Origin: Geminocystis herdmanii PCC 6308
GTDB taxonomy: Bacteria > Cyanobacteriota > Cyanobacteriia > Cyanobacteriales > Cyanobacteriaceae
DNA: 64,000 nucleotides
NCBI RefSeq assembly: GCF_000332235.1
Contig: NZ_CM001775.1
Coordinates: 3,500,804 to 3,564,803 of the forward strand
Direction of reading: 5' to 3'
Of this stretch, positions 1 through 8,061 are shown piece by piece (position 1 is the first letter of the stretch; each line of letters opens with the position of its first letter). A program made the position numbers and the translations under genes. The notes under the pieces were generated by a model. It was given only the letters and a program-made list of their open reading frames with translations, had not been told where the DNA came from and searched no databases.

Positions 1-416
1 GAACGCCACCCATTTATTTGGGGACTAAAAATAAAATAGCCTCCAAATAAAATTAGTAAAGCAGTAGCTGTTTTCCATTGATTATTTTTAATAAAATTCA
101 GCAAATTTTGAAAGAATTTATTATCTTTATTAGATAAAGAGGTATAACACTTTTTCGACAAATCTACTGTTAAATTCCAAATATTTCCTAGTTTATTATC
201 TGTGTTTAAATTCTCTGAATTAGACTTTACTTCTAAAAGAACAAAAATATCGATCGCTTTATTGCCTTCTATATCAAAATCTACTCTGAGATTCTTTTTA
301 GGCAGTGAGTCTGTATCTGTCCAATTACTTTTAGTAAAAGTATAACCTTTTCCGTCATCACCAGAAATATAGCCGAGATCATTTTCTACTGAATAGTCAA
401 GAATTGTTCCTTTCAT
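1..416 (-). CDS. Cold-shock-domain membrane protein (partial, C-terminus outside window)
   Basis: An open frame runs from an ATG at 416 off the left edge, preceded by a good GAGGAG ribosome site at about 427-432. The first 65 residues look like a cold-shock OB-fold: it starts MKGTI, has the aromatic stretch GYISG and ends in a strand with IDIFVL. A polar linker follows, then a hydrophobic segment at about residues 119-132 (ALLILFGGYFIF) that is probably a membrane helix. Cold-shock domains fused to membrane domains (DUF1294 or TM2 type) occur in bacteria, but the missing C-terminus prevents assignment. It is the last visible gene of a minus-strand group with the TerB-like and kinase genes. 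Nucleic-acid binding is inferred from the fold only. Confidence 0.65.
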   Translation of the reverse strand, partial: MKGTILDYSVENDLGYISGDDGKGYTFTKSNWTDTDSLPKKNLRVDFDIEGNKAIDIFVLLEVKSNSENLNTDNKLGNIWNLTVDLSKKCYTSLSNKDNKFFQNLLNFIKNNQWKTATALLILFGGYFIFSPQINGWR

Positions 417-439
417 AATCTTTTTTCTCCTCTTTTAAA

Positions 440-1438
440 TTAACTTTCTGCACGATAATAATTTAATCTTTTAACTAGCTGTTTAAAAGCCGTTTCCCAA
501 TCATCAAAAACTCTGACACTATCATCATTATTATCAGCAATAATTTGTTCTGATAAGGATTTTTTCGAGTTATTAAATAGATAAAAACCACCTAACATTT
601 TATATTTCTGATTGTTATAAATAATCAGAGGAAAACATTGAGATTGAGGAATAAAACCGTATTCTTCTATATCTTCGGGAAATTCATCTTCTGTGAGTAA
701 TAAAACTTCGCCACCATAATTAAAAGTTAGGCGAATTAAATTGAAAATTAAGGCTTTTTCATTGTCTTTTAAACGGGGATAAATCTCGTATAATGCCTCA
801 TCGGACATATTGCGGATAAAGTTATGGGGTTTATAACCTAAATCTTTTCTTCCTAAGTCTAATTCAAAATCAAAATACCATTCTCTACGTTTTTCCATAA
901 ACCAACCTCTGACTATATTTTTATTGATTTGATAGTCTAAGAGTTCGATTTCTTGTCCATAGTTTTTACTTAATAAATCCTGTAATAATTCTCTGCGAGT
1001 TGGTTCTTTTTTCTCTGGTTTTTGTTCTACTTTTGGAGGTATCAATTCTTTAAATTTTTTCTCGACAACCCCTGCGATTAATTCCTCTAAATTTTGATCA
1101 ATTAAGCGATGATCGATTTCTACTTTGAAATTTTTACTATCATTGGGGTTATCTTCTACATAATTAACGGGATTTCTACCTTGCCATTTTAAAGGAGGAT
1201 TAACGGTTTCAATCTTGGCATTTTTAAAGCCTAAATATAATTTATTATTTTCGTTTCTTTGACTCGTTTGTGGATCATATTCGGCTTTAATTGCTAAACT
1301 TCCATCCCAATTATAAACTTCGATGTTCGTTAAATTTTCGTCTCTAAATTTTGCGATCGTCCACCAACCGCTACCCCCTTGTTTTAAGAGTTGGGTTAAA
1401 TCTTTTTTTGTTCTGACTCTTACTGTTAAGTTACTCAT
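440..1438 (-). CDS. Uncharacterised protein, 332 aa
   Basis: I do not recognise a family. The protein is soluble-looking with no signal peptide or membrane helix. The N-terminal 80 residues are rich in beta-type sequence with Trp and Tyr (GGSGWWTIAKF, EVYNWDGSL). A charged Pro/Lys/Glu linker lies near residues 135-150, followed by a mixed alpha/beta C-terminal half with the phrases NFIRNMSDEALYEIYPRL and LTFNYGGEVLLL. It sits 23 bases upstream of the cold-shock-domain gene and 68 bases downstream of the TerB-like gene, all on the same strand, so co-expression is likely. Its role is unknown. Confidence 0.6.
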   Translation of the reverse strand: MSNLTVRVRTKKDLTQLLKQGGSGWWTIAKFRDENLTNIEVYNWDGSLAIKAEYDPQTSQRNENNKLYLGFKNAKIETVNPPLKWQGRNPVNYVEDNPNDSKNFKVEIDHRLIDQNLEELIAGVVEKKFKELIPPKVEQKPEKKEPTRRELLQDLLSKNYGQEIELLDYQINKNIVRGWFMEKRREWYFDFELDLGRKDLGYKPHNFIRNMSDEALYEIYPRLKDNEKALIFNLIRLTFNYGGEVLLLTEDEFPEDIEEYGFIPQSQCFPLIIYNNQKYKMLGGFYLFNNSKKSLSEQIIADNNDDSVRVFDDWETAFKQLVKRLNYYRAES

Positions 1439-1482
1439 TTTTTCTATTTTTTATGTTTGATGAATGGATAATTTTTTGATGT

Positions 1483-1499
1483 GGTGGGCAATGCCCACC
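1483..1499. repeat. GGTGGGC-AAT-GCCCACC palindrome, copy 1
   Basis: A perfect 7-bp stem with a 3-base loop lies between the TerB-like gene and the 332-aa gene. The same palindrome recurs at 56211-56227 and, with one change, at 61839-61855. It is always intergenic, so it may act as a hairpin terminator or be a small dispersed repeat. Confidence 0.7.
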
Positions 1500-1506
1500 C
1501 TACTTT

Positions 1507-1917
1507 TTAGCCTTTATTTTTAATTATCATTACTTCGATAATTTTCTTCGCTTTTGCTTTTGTTACTGATAATTTATCGGCTAACAATAACATCGCATTT
1601 TCTTCTGATTCGCTCACATTTCCATCGGACATGATAATATCAACAGAAACAGCAAAGGCGGTGTCGTGTAAGTCTTTGGGTAAGGATGCAATACTTTCTC
1701 CTAATGCCTCCCCAGGATTCGTTAATAAATATTTCATGGATTTTTCTAGCAGTTGTTTCATACTACCTCGATACGATCGAAATGTGTTCATTCGTGCTAA
1801 GACGTTAACGATGATGTCCATTTCTTGCTCATCTAAGCTACCATCACCTATGGCGCTAAACAAAACAATTATGGTAAAGGCTTCGGCGGCGGGTAAACTG
1901 GCTGTTTTTCTTGCCAT
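1507..1917 (-). CDS. TerB-like tellurite-resistance family protein
   Basis: This 136-aa all-helical protein has the two acidic loops typical of the TerB fold: IGDGSLDEQE at about residues 22-31 and MSDGNVSESEE at about 96-106. In TerB these loops coordinate divalent metal. The length matches a single TerB domain with nothing fused to it. It lies between a Ser/Thr kinase gene and an unrecognised gene on the same strand. TerB proteins are associated with stress and phage-resistance Ter complexes together with kinases and VWA proteins; a role in such a module here is inference, since no TerC, TerD or VWA gene is visible in the window. Confidence 0.7.
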   Translation of the reverse strand: MARKTASLPAAEAFTIIVLFSAIGDGSLDEQEMDIIVNVLARMNTFRSYRGSMKQLLEKSMKYLLTNPGEALGESIASLPKDLHDTAFAVSVDIIMSDGNVSESEENAMLLLADKLSVTKAKAKKIIEVMIIKNKG

Positions 1918-2226
1918 GATACAATATTCTCCAATATTAATTAATGTTCTATATACTTATCAGGTTGATTCGATGATTTTATGCAGTAACATTAATGTTA
2001 TTTTTGCTAATCGTTGATCGACTGATTTTTTTATGTTTGTCGGGACATAATAAATATATTATGCCCGTAAGGCTTTAGCCGTTAATCGCTCTAAAGAGCG
2101 TACTACGAACTTGTTTAGGGATCATGATCCCTTTTTATGATTAAATTATTTATTCTCATGAGAAATAAAAACTTTTACAAAATAGAATAGGAGATTGCTT
2201 CGTGCCTCGCAATGACACAATATCAT
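1918..2226. other. Intergenic, contains dispersed REP-like repeat
   Basis: About 310 bases without a convincing gene between the kinase and TerB-like genes. A repeat at 2191-2217 (starting GAGATTGCTTCG and ending CGCAATGACA) has a 24-base exact reverse-complement match at 34682-34705. The rest is AT-rich with no clear promoter. Confidence 0.6.
2191..2217. repeat. REP-like dispersed repeat, copy 1
   Basis: The reverse complement of this stretch occurs at 34682-34705. Intergenic sequence of the type ATTGCGAGG...GAAGCAATCTC is a widespread short bacterial repeat. Function is unknown. Confidence 0.6.
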
Positions 2227-3723
2227 TTAAAATAAATCTTTAAATTTACCTAAATCTTTACCTTTTTTCTGTTCTTCTTTTTGAGGAATACGCATTTGAT
2301 CAATCGCCGTATCTAATAACGCATTATTAGATACGGCAGGGGCTTTTTTATTAGTCATTAATTCTCTAGCTCGATCGAGGATTTTCTCTTTTTTCGGTGA
2401 AATACCTCTCAATGTTTTTAGCTCATATTTATCCTCTTTTCCATCTTTTAAAATAATGGCAAAATTAAGATTATTTTCATCATTAAAATAAAGTCTAATT
2501 AAGGTTTTTTTCTCGTCATTATCAATATTAATACCACAAAATTCTACAGTATCTTTTAATTTTAAACGAGTGTCATCTAAACCATTATTTTTTATGATTC
2601 TTTTGATAATATTAAATCCATCAACTTCTTTTTGAGTCGTAATAATTTGATTAATTTTATTATCTTTTGCGACTTGCTTTATCCCAGATTTTTCATGCTT
2701 AAAATCTTTATCTTGAGTTTTTAATTGCCCTTTAAGTCTCTCAATTTCTTTGCGCATCTTTTCCATTTCATTTTTCGCATGATTAGCTCCCATAGCCATA
2801 TATTGAGCATTTTTTATCTGAAGTAATGTCTCACGCATTTCTTGGGCAGATTCAAAACGATTTTGAGGTAAAACAGCTAAAGATTCTTGGATAAAAACAG
2901 TTAAAATTTTCCCAATAATTTCTTCTAAACCGTCTAATCTGACCTTAGCATTTTGCGGATCAACAATGGGATTTGGTTCAATTTTAAAACCATGGGCACC
3001 AATACCCGTTAAACAAACTAACATTGTCATTCCTACGGCAAATAAATCACTCTGATACATGGCTTTGCCACACATTTGTTCTAAAGGGCAATATCCCATA
3101 GTTCCTGCTTGAGTACCTGTTTGATCTAAAGTAGAGTAAGATACCTCTTTAATTAAACCAAAATCTATTAAAACTGGTTTATTATCACCTTCTCTTAAAA
3201 TGATATTTTGAGGTTTAATATCACGGTGAATCACGTTTTCTCCGTGAACTTTAATTAATACTTCTAGTAAGGATAAAATAATATCGATAATTTCTTGAGA
3301 AGAAAATGTTGATTTTTTCTGCACTTTTGCCATTAAAACATCGGCTAAAGTTTGCCCTTTTACATACTCTTGAATTAAGTAAAAATTTCCTTCAAATTCA
3401 AAAAAGTCAAATAAAGAGGGGATTTGTCCATGCGCACTACCTAATTTTTGTAACGTCTGAGATTCTCTCTTAAATCTAGTAATTAAATCTTGATTTTGAG
3501 CAGGATTATTGGTTAATTTTTGGGCTTTAGCAACATAGTTAACTGATACATTAGCGGTTAAACTTTTGACTAAAAAAGCCGCCCCAAAACCTCCTTCACC
3601 TATTTTTTTGATAACTTCGTATTTATCCGCTAAACGATAACCTTTATCTATCGTTGATAAATCTCTCGTACTTTTTTTGTCGTTTTTTTTGTTGCGATCG
3701 CCGCCAGCAAACATTCCTAACAT
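2227..3723 (-). CDS. Serine/threonine protein kinase (Hanks type)
   Basis: A complete kinase domain spans about residues 35-305: glycine loop GEGGFG at 42-47, ATP-binding Lys in VAKAQK near 66, catalytic HRDIKPQN with Asp168, and DFG at 187-189, followed by an activation segment ending GYCPLEQ. A coiled coil of about 35 residues follows (roughly 315-350). The last 150 residues form an unrecognised domain rich in beta-type sequence. There is no membrane helix, so it is cytosolic, unlike classical PknB. It is the first gene of a minus-strand group with a TerB-like protein. Substrates are unknown; regulation by the C-terminal domain is inference. Confidence 0.9.
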   Translation of the reverse strand: MLGMFAGGDRNKKNDKKSTRDLSTIDKGYRLADKYEVIKKIGEGGFGAAFLVKSLTANVSVNYVAKAQKLTNNPAQNQDLITRFKRESQTLQKLGSAHGQIPSLFDFFEFEGNFYLIQEYVKGQTLADVLMAKVQKKSTFSSQEIIDIILSLLEVLIKVHGENVIHRDIKPQNIILREGDNKPVLIDFGLIKEVSYSTLDQTGTQAGTMGYCPLEQMCGKAMYQSDLFAVGMTMLVCLTGIGAHGFKIEPNPIVDPQNAKVRLDGLEEIIGKILTVFIQESLAVLPQNRFESAQEMRETLLQIKNAQYMAMGANHAKNEMEKMRKEIERLKGQLKTQDKDFKHEKSGIKQVAKDNKINQIITTQKEVDGFNIIKRIIKNNGLDDTRLKLKDTVEFCGINIDNDEKKTLIRLYFNDENNLNFAIILKDGKEDKYELKTLRGISPKKEKILDRARELMTNKKAPAVSNNALLDTAIDQMRIPQKEEQKKGKDLGKFKDLF

Positions 3724-3876
3724 GGCTTTTTCTTTAATTAATGACTAAATATGACATAGAAGTATTATAGTCTTTAAATTAAAAATGTCTAACGAAACAT
3801 CAACAATTGTTTACAATCTGGACTTAGCCAGTAGAATACAATAAAAAAAGTATTTGATTCTGGGGTTACGTTATTC

Positions 3877-4065
3877 TTAACCCAACCTGCCACACGATCG
3901 ATTTTTCATGGCTTCTGACAAAACTTTACAAGCGTGATCAGCACAACAACCGCAATCAGTGGAAACTGAAGTCACCTCACAGAGTTTTTCTAAGGAAGAA
4001 ATTCCTTGCTCTACGGCTTGATGAATGTCTTTTTCTGTTATACCTTTGCAAATACAAACGTACAT
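3877..4065 (-). CDS. bfd: Bacterioferritin-associated ferredoxin-like [2Fe-2S] protein
   Basis: The 62-aa protein has the BFD cluster motif C-X-C-X31-C-X2-C (Cys4, Cys6, Cys38, Cys41), plus extra cysteines at 40 and near the end. Family members accept electrons and help release iron from bacterioferritin, or serve as small redox partners. The length equals a stand-alone Bfd. No bacterioferritin gene is visible nearby. A Cys-rich tail (CADHAC) beyond the canonical motif is slightly unusual. Confidence 0.85.
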   Translation of the reverse strand: MYVCICKGITEKDIHQAVEQGISSLEKLCEVTSVSTDCGCCADHACKVLSEAMKNRSCGRLG

Positions 4066-4186
4066 ATTATTTATTTAAAAATTTTGGGATTATTGAGAAA
4101 TAATATCATTATTATTGGTTAATTGTCAAGATTTTTTTTGCGTATTCTTTGCGCCTTTGCGTCTTTGCGTGAGATATTCTCAAAAC

Positions 4187-5431
4187 TTAGAGTTCGATCG
4201 AAATACTCAGATCGGATGACAAAAGAGTTTCGGCGGCGGTTAACATATCGGGGACAATATCCCGTAAATCATCCCTATTATTAAGATAAGTGGATAATGC
4301 CGAAAGAGGGTCTAAACTTTTGCCGATGCCTAATTCTGGTAGTCGAGGACGAGCTAATTGGGTGATTAGCTCAGGTTTGATGGTATAATTATGAGCCAGA
4401 CATAGTTTTTGTTTGACTTCTGTGGTAGAAATTAACTCTATTTGTTCCGATCGAATCTTGTAAATTAATCGCACTACGGCATCTTCAATATTGTGTTTTT
4501 CGATGGCTTTTAACAAGTGATATTGAGGGGTAGAACTTTCACTTAAATCCACTTCAATAGTGATAAAAGGACGAGCGGGTAAAATGCAAAATTCCCAAGC
4601 AACTTTTTTCTGATTAATATTAATTAAAACATAGCCTTTTTCTTCTTTTTCTTCTGAAAAGTCCACCCTTTCAATGCTACCGGGATACACCACAGGAGGA
4701 TTGTTTTTTTTGTTCAAATTTTGATGTTTATGAACGTGACCTAAAGCTACATAGTCGAACTCAGAACGTGCTAGGATAGATAAAGGCACTTGAAAACCTT
4801 TTCCCACTGCCAAAAATCTTTCTGCCCCTAAATTAGCTCTTTCTGCCATGACATGGGCTAATAAAATTGTGGGAATTTCGGTATTTAATTTTCTGATTTC
4901 TGCCTCTAAAATAGGTTCAATTTTTTGAATCAATAACTTATTAATATCCTCAGCCGATAACCCTTCGGTTTCAGGGCGTGTTAGTAAAATCGATCGAGTT
5001 AACCAAGGTAATGTAATAACCTGTATTTGCCCTGATTTAGTATTAATTAAATGGGTTGCTAATTTTTCTCCGACAATAAAATTAGGCACTCCTAAAGTAT
5101 GATAAATCGATAAACTTGCTCCGCCTTGCCTCTGACTATGACTGTGTTGATCATGATTTCCTACTAATAAGACTGTGGGAATTTGAGCTTCTACTAGGCG
5201 ACAAAATTCCCTCGCAAATGCTGATTGAATATAGGGTGCTGGAGTACTATCAGGAAAGGCATCTCCCCCAAATAACACCAAATCCACTTTATCATCAATG
5301 GCTCGATCGATGCAGATACTTAAACAGTGAATAAAATCTTCTAACCTTGTATTTAACCCCGTTTCTGGGTTAATTTTTCCGTGACTAAAACTACTGCCTA
5401 AATGTATGTCGCTTAAATGGAGAATCTTCAT
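4187..5431 (-). CDS. sbcD: SbcD/Mre11-family DNA repair exonuclease
   Basis: It carries the metallophosphoesterase motifs in order: LSDIHLG at residues 5-11, GGDAFP, LVGNHDQHSH and LGHVHKH, which ligate two Mn ions in Mre11/SbcD nucleases. Its length of 414 aa is usual for SbcD. I start at the ATG at 5431 (MKILHLSD); the longer open frame begins at a TTG in the heptamer repeat two codons upstream. SbcD normally works with the SMC-like ATPase SbcC, but no sbcC is adjacent, so the partner must be elsewhere. Confidence 0.85.
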   Translation of the reverse strand: MKILHLSDIHLGSSFSHGKINPETGLNTRLEDFIHCLSICIDRAIDDKVDLVLFGGDAFPDSTPAPYIQSAFAREFCRLVEAQIPTVLLVGNHDQHSHSQRQGGASLSIYHTLGVPNFIVGEKLATHLINTKSGQIQVITLPWLTRSILLTRPETEGLSAEDINKLLIQKIEPILEAEIRKLNTEIPTILLAHVMAERANLGAERFLAVGKGFQVPLSILARSEFDYVALGHVHKHQNLNKKNNPPVVYPGSIERVDFSEEKEEKGYVLININQKKVAWEFCILPARPFITIEVDLSESSTPQYHLLKAIEKHNIEDAVVRLIYKIRSEQIELISTTEVKQKLCLAHNYTIKPELITQLARPRLPELGIGKSLDPLSALSTYLNNRDDLRDIVPDMLTAAETLLSSDLSISIEL

Positions 5432-5436
5432 ATACA

Positions 5437-5470
5437 ATTAAGAATTAAGAATTAAGAATTAAGAATTAAA
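5437..5470. repeat. Heptamer tandem repeat (AATTAAG)n
   Basis: About four to five copies of a 7-base unit lie immediately upstream of the sbcD start. This is like the short tandemly repeated repetitive (STRR) sequences of cyanobacteria. Confidence 0.75.
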
Positions 5471-5508
5471 AATGAACAATGTATCCCCCTAACTCCCTAA
5501 TTCCCCCC

Positions 5509-6030
5509 CTAATTCCCTAAATATTTCTCATAGCCCAATTCATCTAACTTGGCTTGTTTTTCATTTACCATATTTTCTAATTTTTGGCTATATTCTTTAA
5601 CTTTTTGTAACAATTCGGGTTGTTGACTAGCTAAAATTCTCACCGCCAATAAACCGGCATTTTCGGCATTACCAATGGCTACTGTCGCAACGGGAATTCC
5701 CCTCGGCATTTGCACGATCGAATACAAAGAATCAACACCTTGTAACTGTTTCGTTGAAACGGGTACACCAATGACAGGTAAAGGGGTTAAAGAGGCAACC
5801 ATACCGGGTAAATGGGCAGCACCTCCCGCCCCAGCGATAATAACTTTGATGCCTCTAGTATGGGCGTTTTGGGCGTATTCTACCATTTTTAAGGGAGTGC
5901 GATGGGCGGAAACTATCTCTACTTCATAAGCTACTGCAAATTCTTCGCAAATGATGATGGCACTTTTCATGGTGGGTAAATCGGAATCGCTACCCATAAT
6001 TATGGCTATTTCGGGAGATGTGTGAGACAT
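5509..6030 (-). CDS. purE: N5-carboxyaminoimidazole ribonucleotide mutase PurE
   Basis: The 173-aa protein has the PurE signature GSDSDLP at residues 13-19, SAHRTP and the glycine-rich [11 protein letters not shown] loop. It converts N5-CAIR to 4-carboxyaminoimidazole ribonucleotide in purine synthesis. The length matches class I bacterial PurE. purK is not adjacent. It is divergent from no gene and may be transcribed alone. Confidence 0.95.
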   Translation of the reverse strand: MSHTSPEIAIIMGSDSDLPTMKSAIIICEEFAVAYEVEIVSAHRTPLKMVEYAQNAHTRGIKVIIAGAGGAAHLPGMVASLTPLPVIGVPVSTKQLQGVDSLYSIVQMPRGIPVATVAIGNAENAGLLAVRILASQQPELLQKVKEYSQKLENMVNEKQAKLDELGYEKYLGN

Positions 6031-6098
6031 TGATTAATAATTTCGATCGAATTAAATAAGTATGATTATACTATACTGCTCCTCAATAATTTGTTAGC

Positions 6099-6129
6099 AA
6101 AAAAAAGCGATCGAAATCACGATCGCTTA
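6099..6129 (-). terminator. Rho-independent terminator of the porin gene
   Basis: A perfect 8-bp stem (AGCGATCG/CGATCGCT, 6106-6113 and 6120-6127) with a 6-base loop is followed on the minus strand by a run of eight T. It lies about 40 bases after the porin stop codon. Both arms contain CGATCG, so the HIP1-type motif doubles as the terminator stem. Confidence 0.8.
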
Positions 6130-6167
6130 AAATAAGAATAAGGTATAAAAAACAAAAGGGGGGGCAA

Positions 6168-7721
6168 CTAGAATCTAAAAGTAGTTCTAATTGCACCTAC
6201 CCATATGGCATCGTTACGACTATCATGGTTAGGATTAACTACCACATACGCCCCCGGGGTAATGATAATATTGTCTGTAATGGGATACTTGTATTGTAGT
6301 TCAAGCGTGTAAGATGTATTTCGATCGTCTGAGGCTTTAGGAGGCATACCCCCTAGAAAAGATAAAATAGCGCCTTCTTTGCCGACATCAAGTAAAGAAA
6401 CATTACCAGCCCATGTCCATAAATCAGTACTACTTCGGTTACTTCTACCAGTGCCTTGACGTTGCAAATTATCGGCAGAGGCATAACCACCCCAACCAGA
6501 GATATTAACTTTATTGCCAATTAACCAACTACCTTGTAAACCAACTCGATTAGCTGTTACCGCACTACCATCAAAAGGATTGCTTCCCCTTGGGCTTCCT
6601 GTACTATCAGTTAAATTCACATTTCCTTCAGGCTCATAGGTGTAAAGATAAGCTACAGATAAATTAATGGGTTTACTAGGAGAAAAACCAATCTGAGCGC
6701 CTGTACTAAAAGCACCATTGAAAAAACCTCGCCCTTCTTCGGGATTAGATGCGTTTCGTGCTACATAAAGAGTATTAAAGTTCCATTGATTATTTAATTT
6801 AATTTTAACACCGCCTCCTGCTCCTTCCGGTCCACGAAATACTAATGGATTACGACGGAAAAAGCGAGTTAAAGTACCAGTAGCATCACTTTCTAAGTAA
6901 GGATTATCCACATTAAAAACTTTATCAATATTCATGGCATTAGTACCAACAAAAGCGGTTACTTTGTTACCAATGGGAAAACGATAGAATAAATCATCTA
7001 ATACGACATCATTGCTGGTATTGGTGTCATAACTTAATCGTGTCATATCAGTATTTTTGTTAAAAGCCTGAATATTTGCTCCTTGAATACGCACTCTTAG
7101 TCTATCTTTTCCCATGAAACTGGTATCAAAATTGAAACGCGCTCGATTGGCTAATACGGCTTGATTTTCATTAACTGGCTTTGAGCCCTTAATTAAACCA
7201 TCATAGCTAGAAGCCTTTGAATTAAAGGCATTTGCCAAGCTAATAATTACTTCTCCACTGAGTTTCGTGGTAGTAGAGAACTGATGATCTTCTAAGAAAG
7301 CGACTCTACCTTCTAGGTTATCAACTCTTGCTCCTAAAGTGGCTAATTCTGTTTCAAATTCTTGCATTAATCGCTTTAATTTCTCAATATCTTCTCTCAT
7401 AACTGATTCACTAGCGGCAATTAGTCTTTCCATTTGTTGCATACAAGCGTTTAATCCTGCGGCAAATTCATAGCGACTTAAAGCACGATTCCCTCGAAAA
7501 GTTCGATCGGGATACCCTACAATACACCCGTAACGCTCCACCAAACTTCTCAAGGCTTCAAATGCCCAATCGGTAGGGGATACATCCCGTAATTGGGAGA
7601 CTGAATTAACTTGACTCATTTCTGAATCTAAGTTCATAGGTACTTCGATCGCACCTACAGAAGAAGCCATCAATGCGGAGATAATCCCCATAACGGAGAC
7701 TTTTCTTAGATATTGCGACAT
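6168..7721 (-). CDS. SLH-domain outer-membrane porin (OprB/iron-uptake porin type)
   Basis: A signal peptide of about 25 residues is followed by one SLH domain (about 40-95, with DWAFEALRSLVERYGCIVGYPD), which anchors to peptidoglycan or its linked polymer. A short coiled coil follows (about 105-145), then a beta-barrel of about 370 residues ending in Phe (TTFRF), the typical outer-membrane assembly signal. This matches cyanobacterial SomA/SomB-type major porins, some of which take up iron or small solutes. The stop is followed by a strong hairpin terminator at 6099-6129. Confidence 0.9.
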   Translation of the reverse strand: MSQYLRKVSVMGIISALMASSVGAIEVPMNLDSEMSQVNSVSQLRDVSPTDWAFEALRSLVERYGCIVGYPDRTFRGNRALSRYEFAAGLNACMQQMERLIAASESVMREDIEKLKRLMQEFETELATLGARVDNLEGRVAFLEDHQFSTTTKLSGEVIISLANAFNSKASSYDGLIKGSKPVNENQAVLANRARFNFDTSFMGKDRLRVRIQGANIQAFNKNTDMTRLSYDTNTSNDVVLDDLFYRFPIGNKVTAFVGTNAMNIDKVFNVDNPYLESDATGTLTRFFRRNPLVFRGPEGAGGGVKIKLNNQWNFNTLYVARNASNPEEGRGFFNGAFSTGAQIGFSPSKPINLSVAYLYTYEPEGNVNLTDSTGSPRGSNPFDGSAVTANRVGLQGSWLIGNKVNISGWGGYASADNLQRQGTGRSNRSSTDLWTWAGNVSLLDVGKEGAILSFLGGMPPKASDDRNTSYTLELQYKYPITDNIIITPGAYVVVNPNHDSRNDAIWVGAIRTTFRF

Positions 7722-8061
7722 AAAATCCTCACACTTAATTCATATTTTATTGACTTTATTATTCAATAAAGAATAACCTATTTCAAAAATAAATGCAAGT
7801 AAATGGCAATAACAGGAGGAAATTTTCAAAGTTGGGGTAAAATGAGTTGATTGGTGAAAGGAAGTAACAGACAATAAAGTTTCATCGTTTTTTATAGAGA
7901 AACTTCTCAATCCCCCAATACCCTAATACTCCAATACCCCAATCCCCTAATTCCCCAATCCCCACATTTTTTCGGTATCGATCGTTGATGGTGAATTGCT
8001 ATAATGCAAATAAGATTTCCTCACATCTTTGATTAATACGACTAAAATCCGCCAATCTTGG
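7722..8061. other. Divergent intergenic region, porin / TamB-like gene
   Basis: About 340 bases should hold the promoters of both genes. A loose tandem repeat of a CCCCAATA-type unit occupies about 7911-7966. I could not fix promoter boxes with confidence. Confidence 0.5.
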
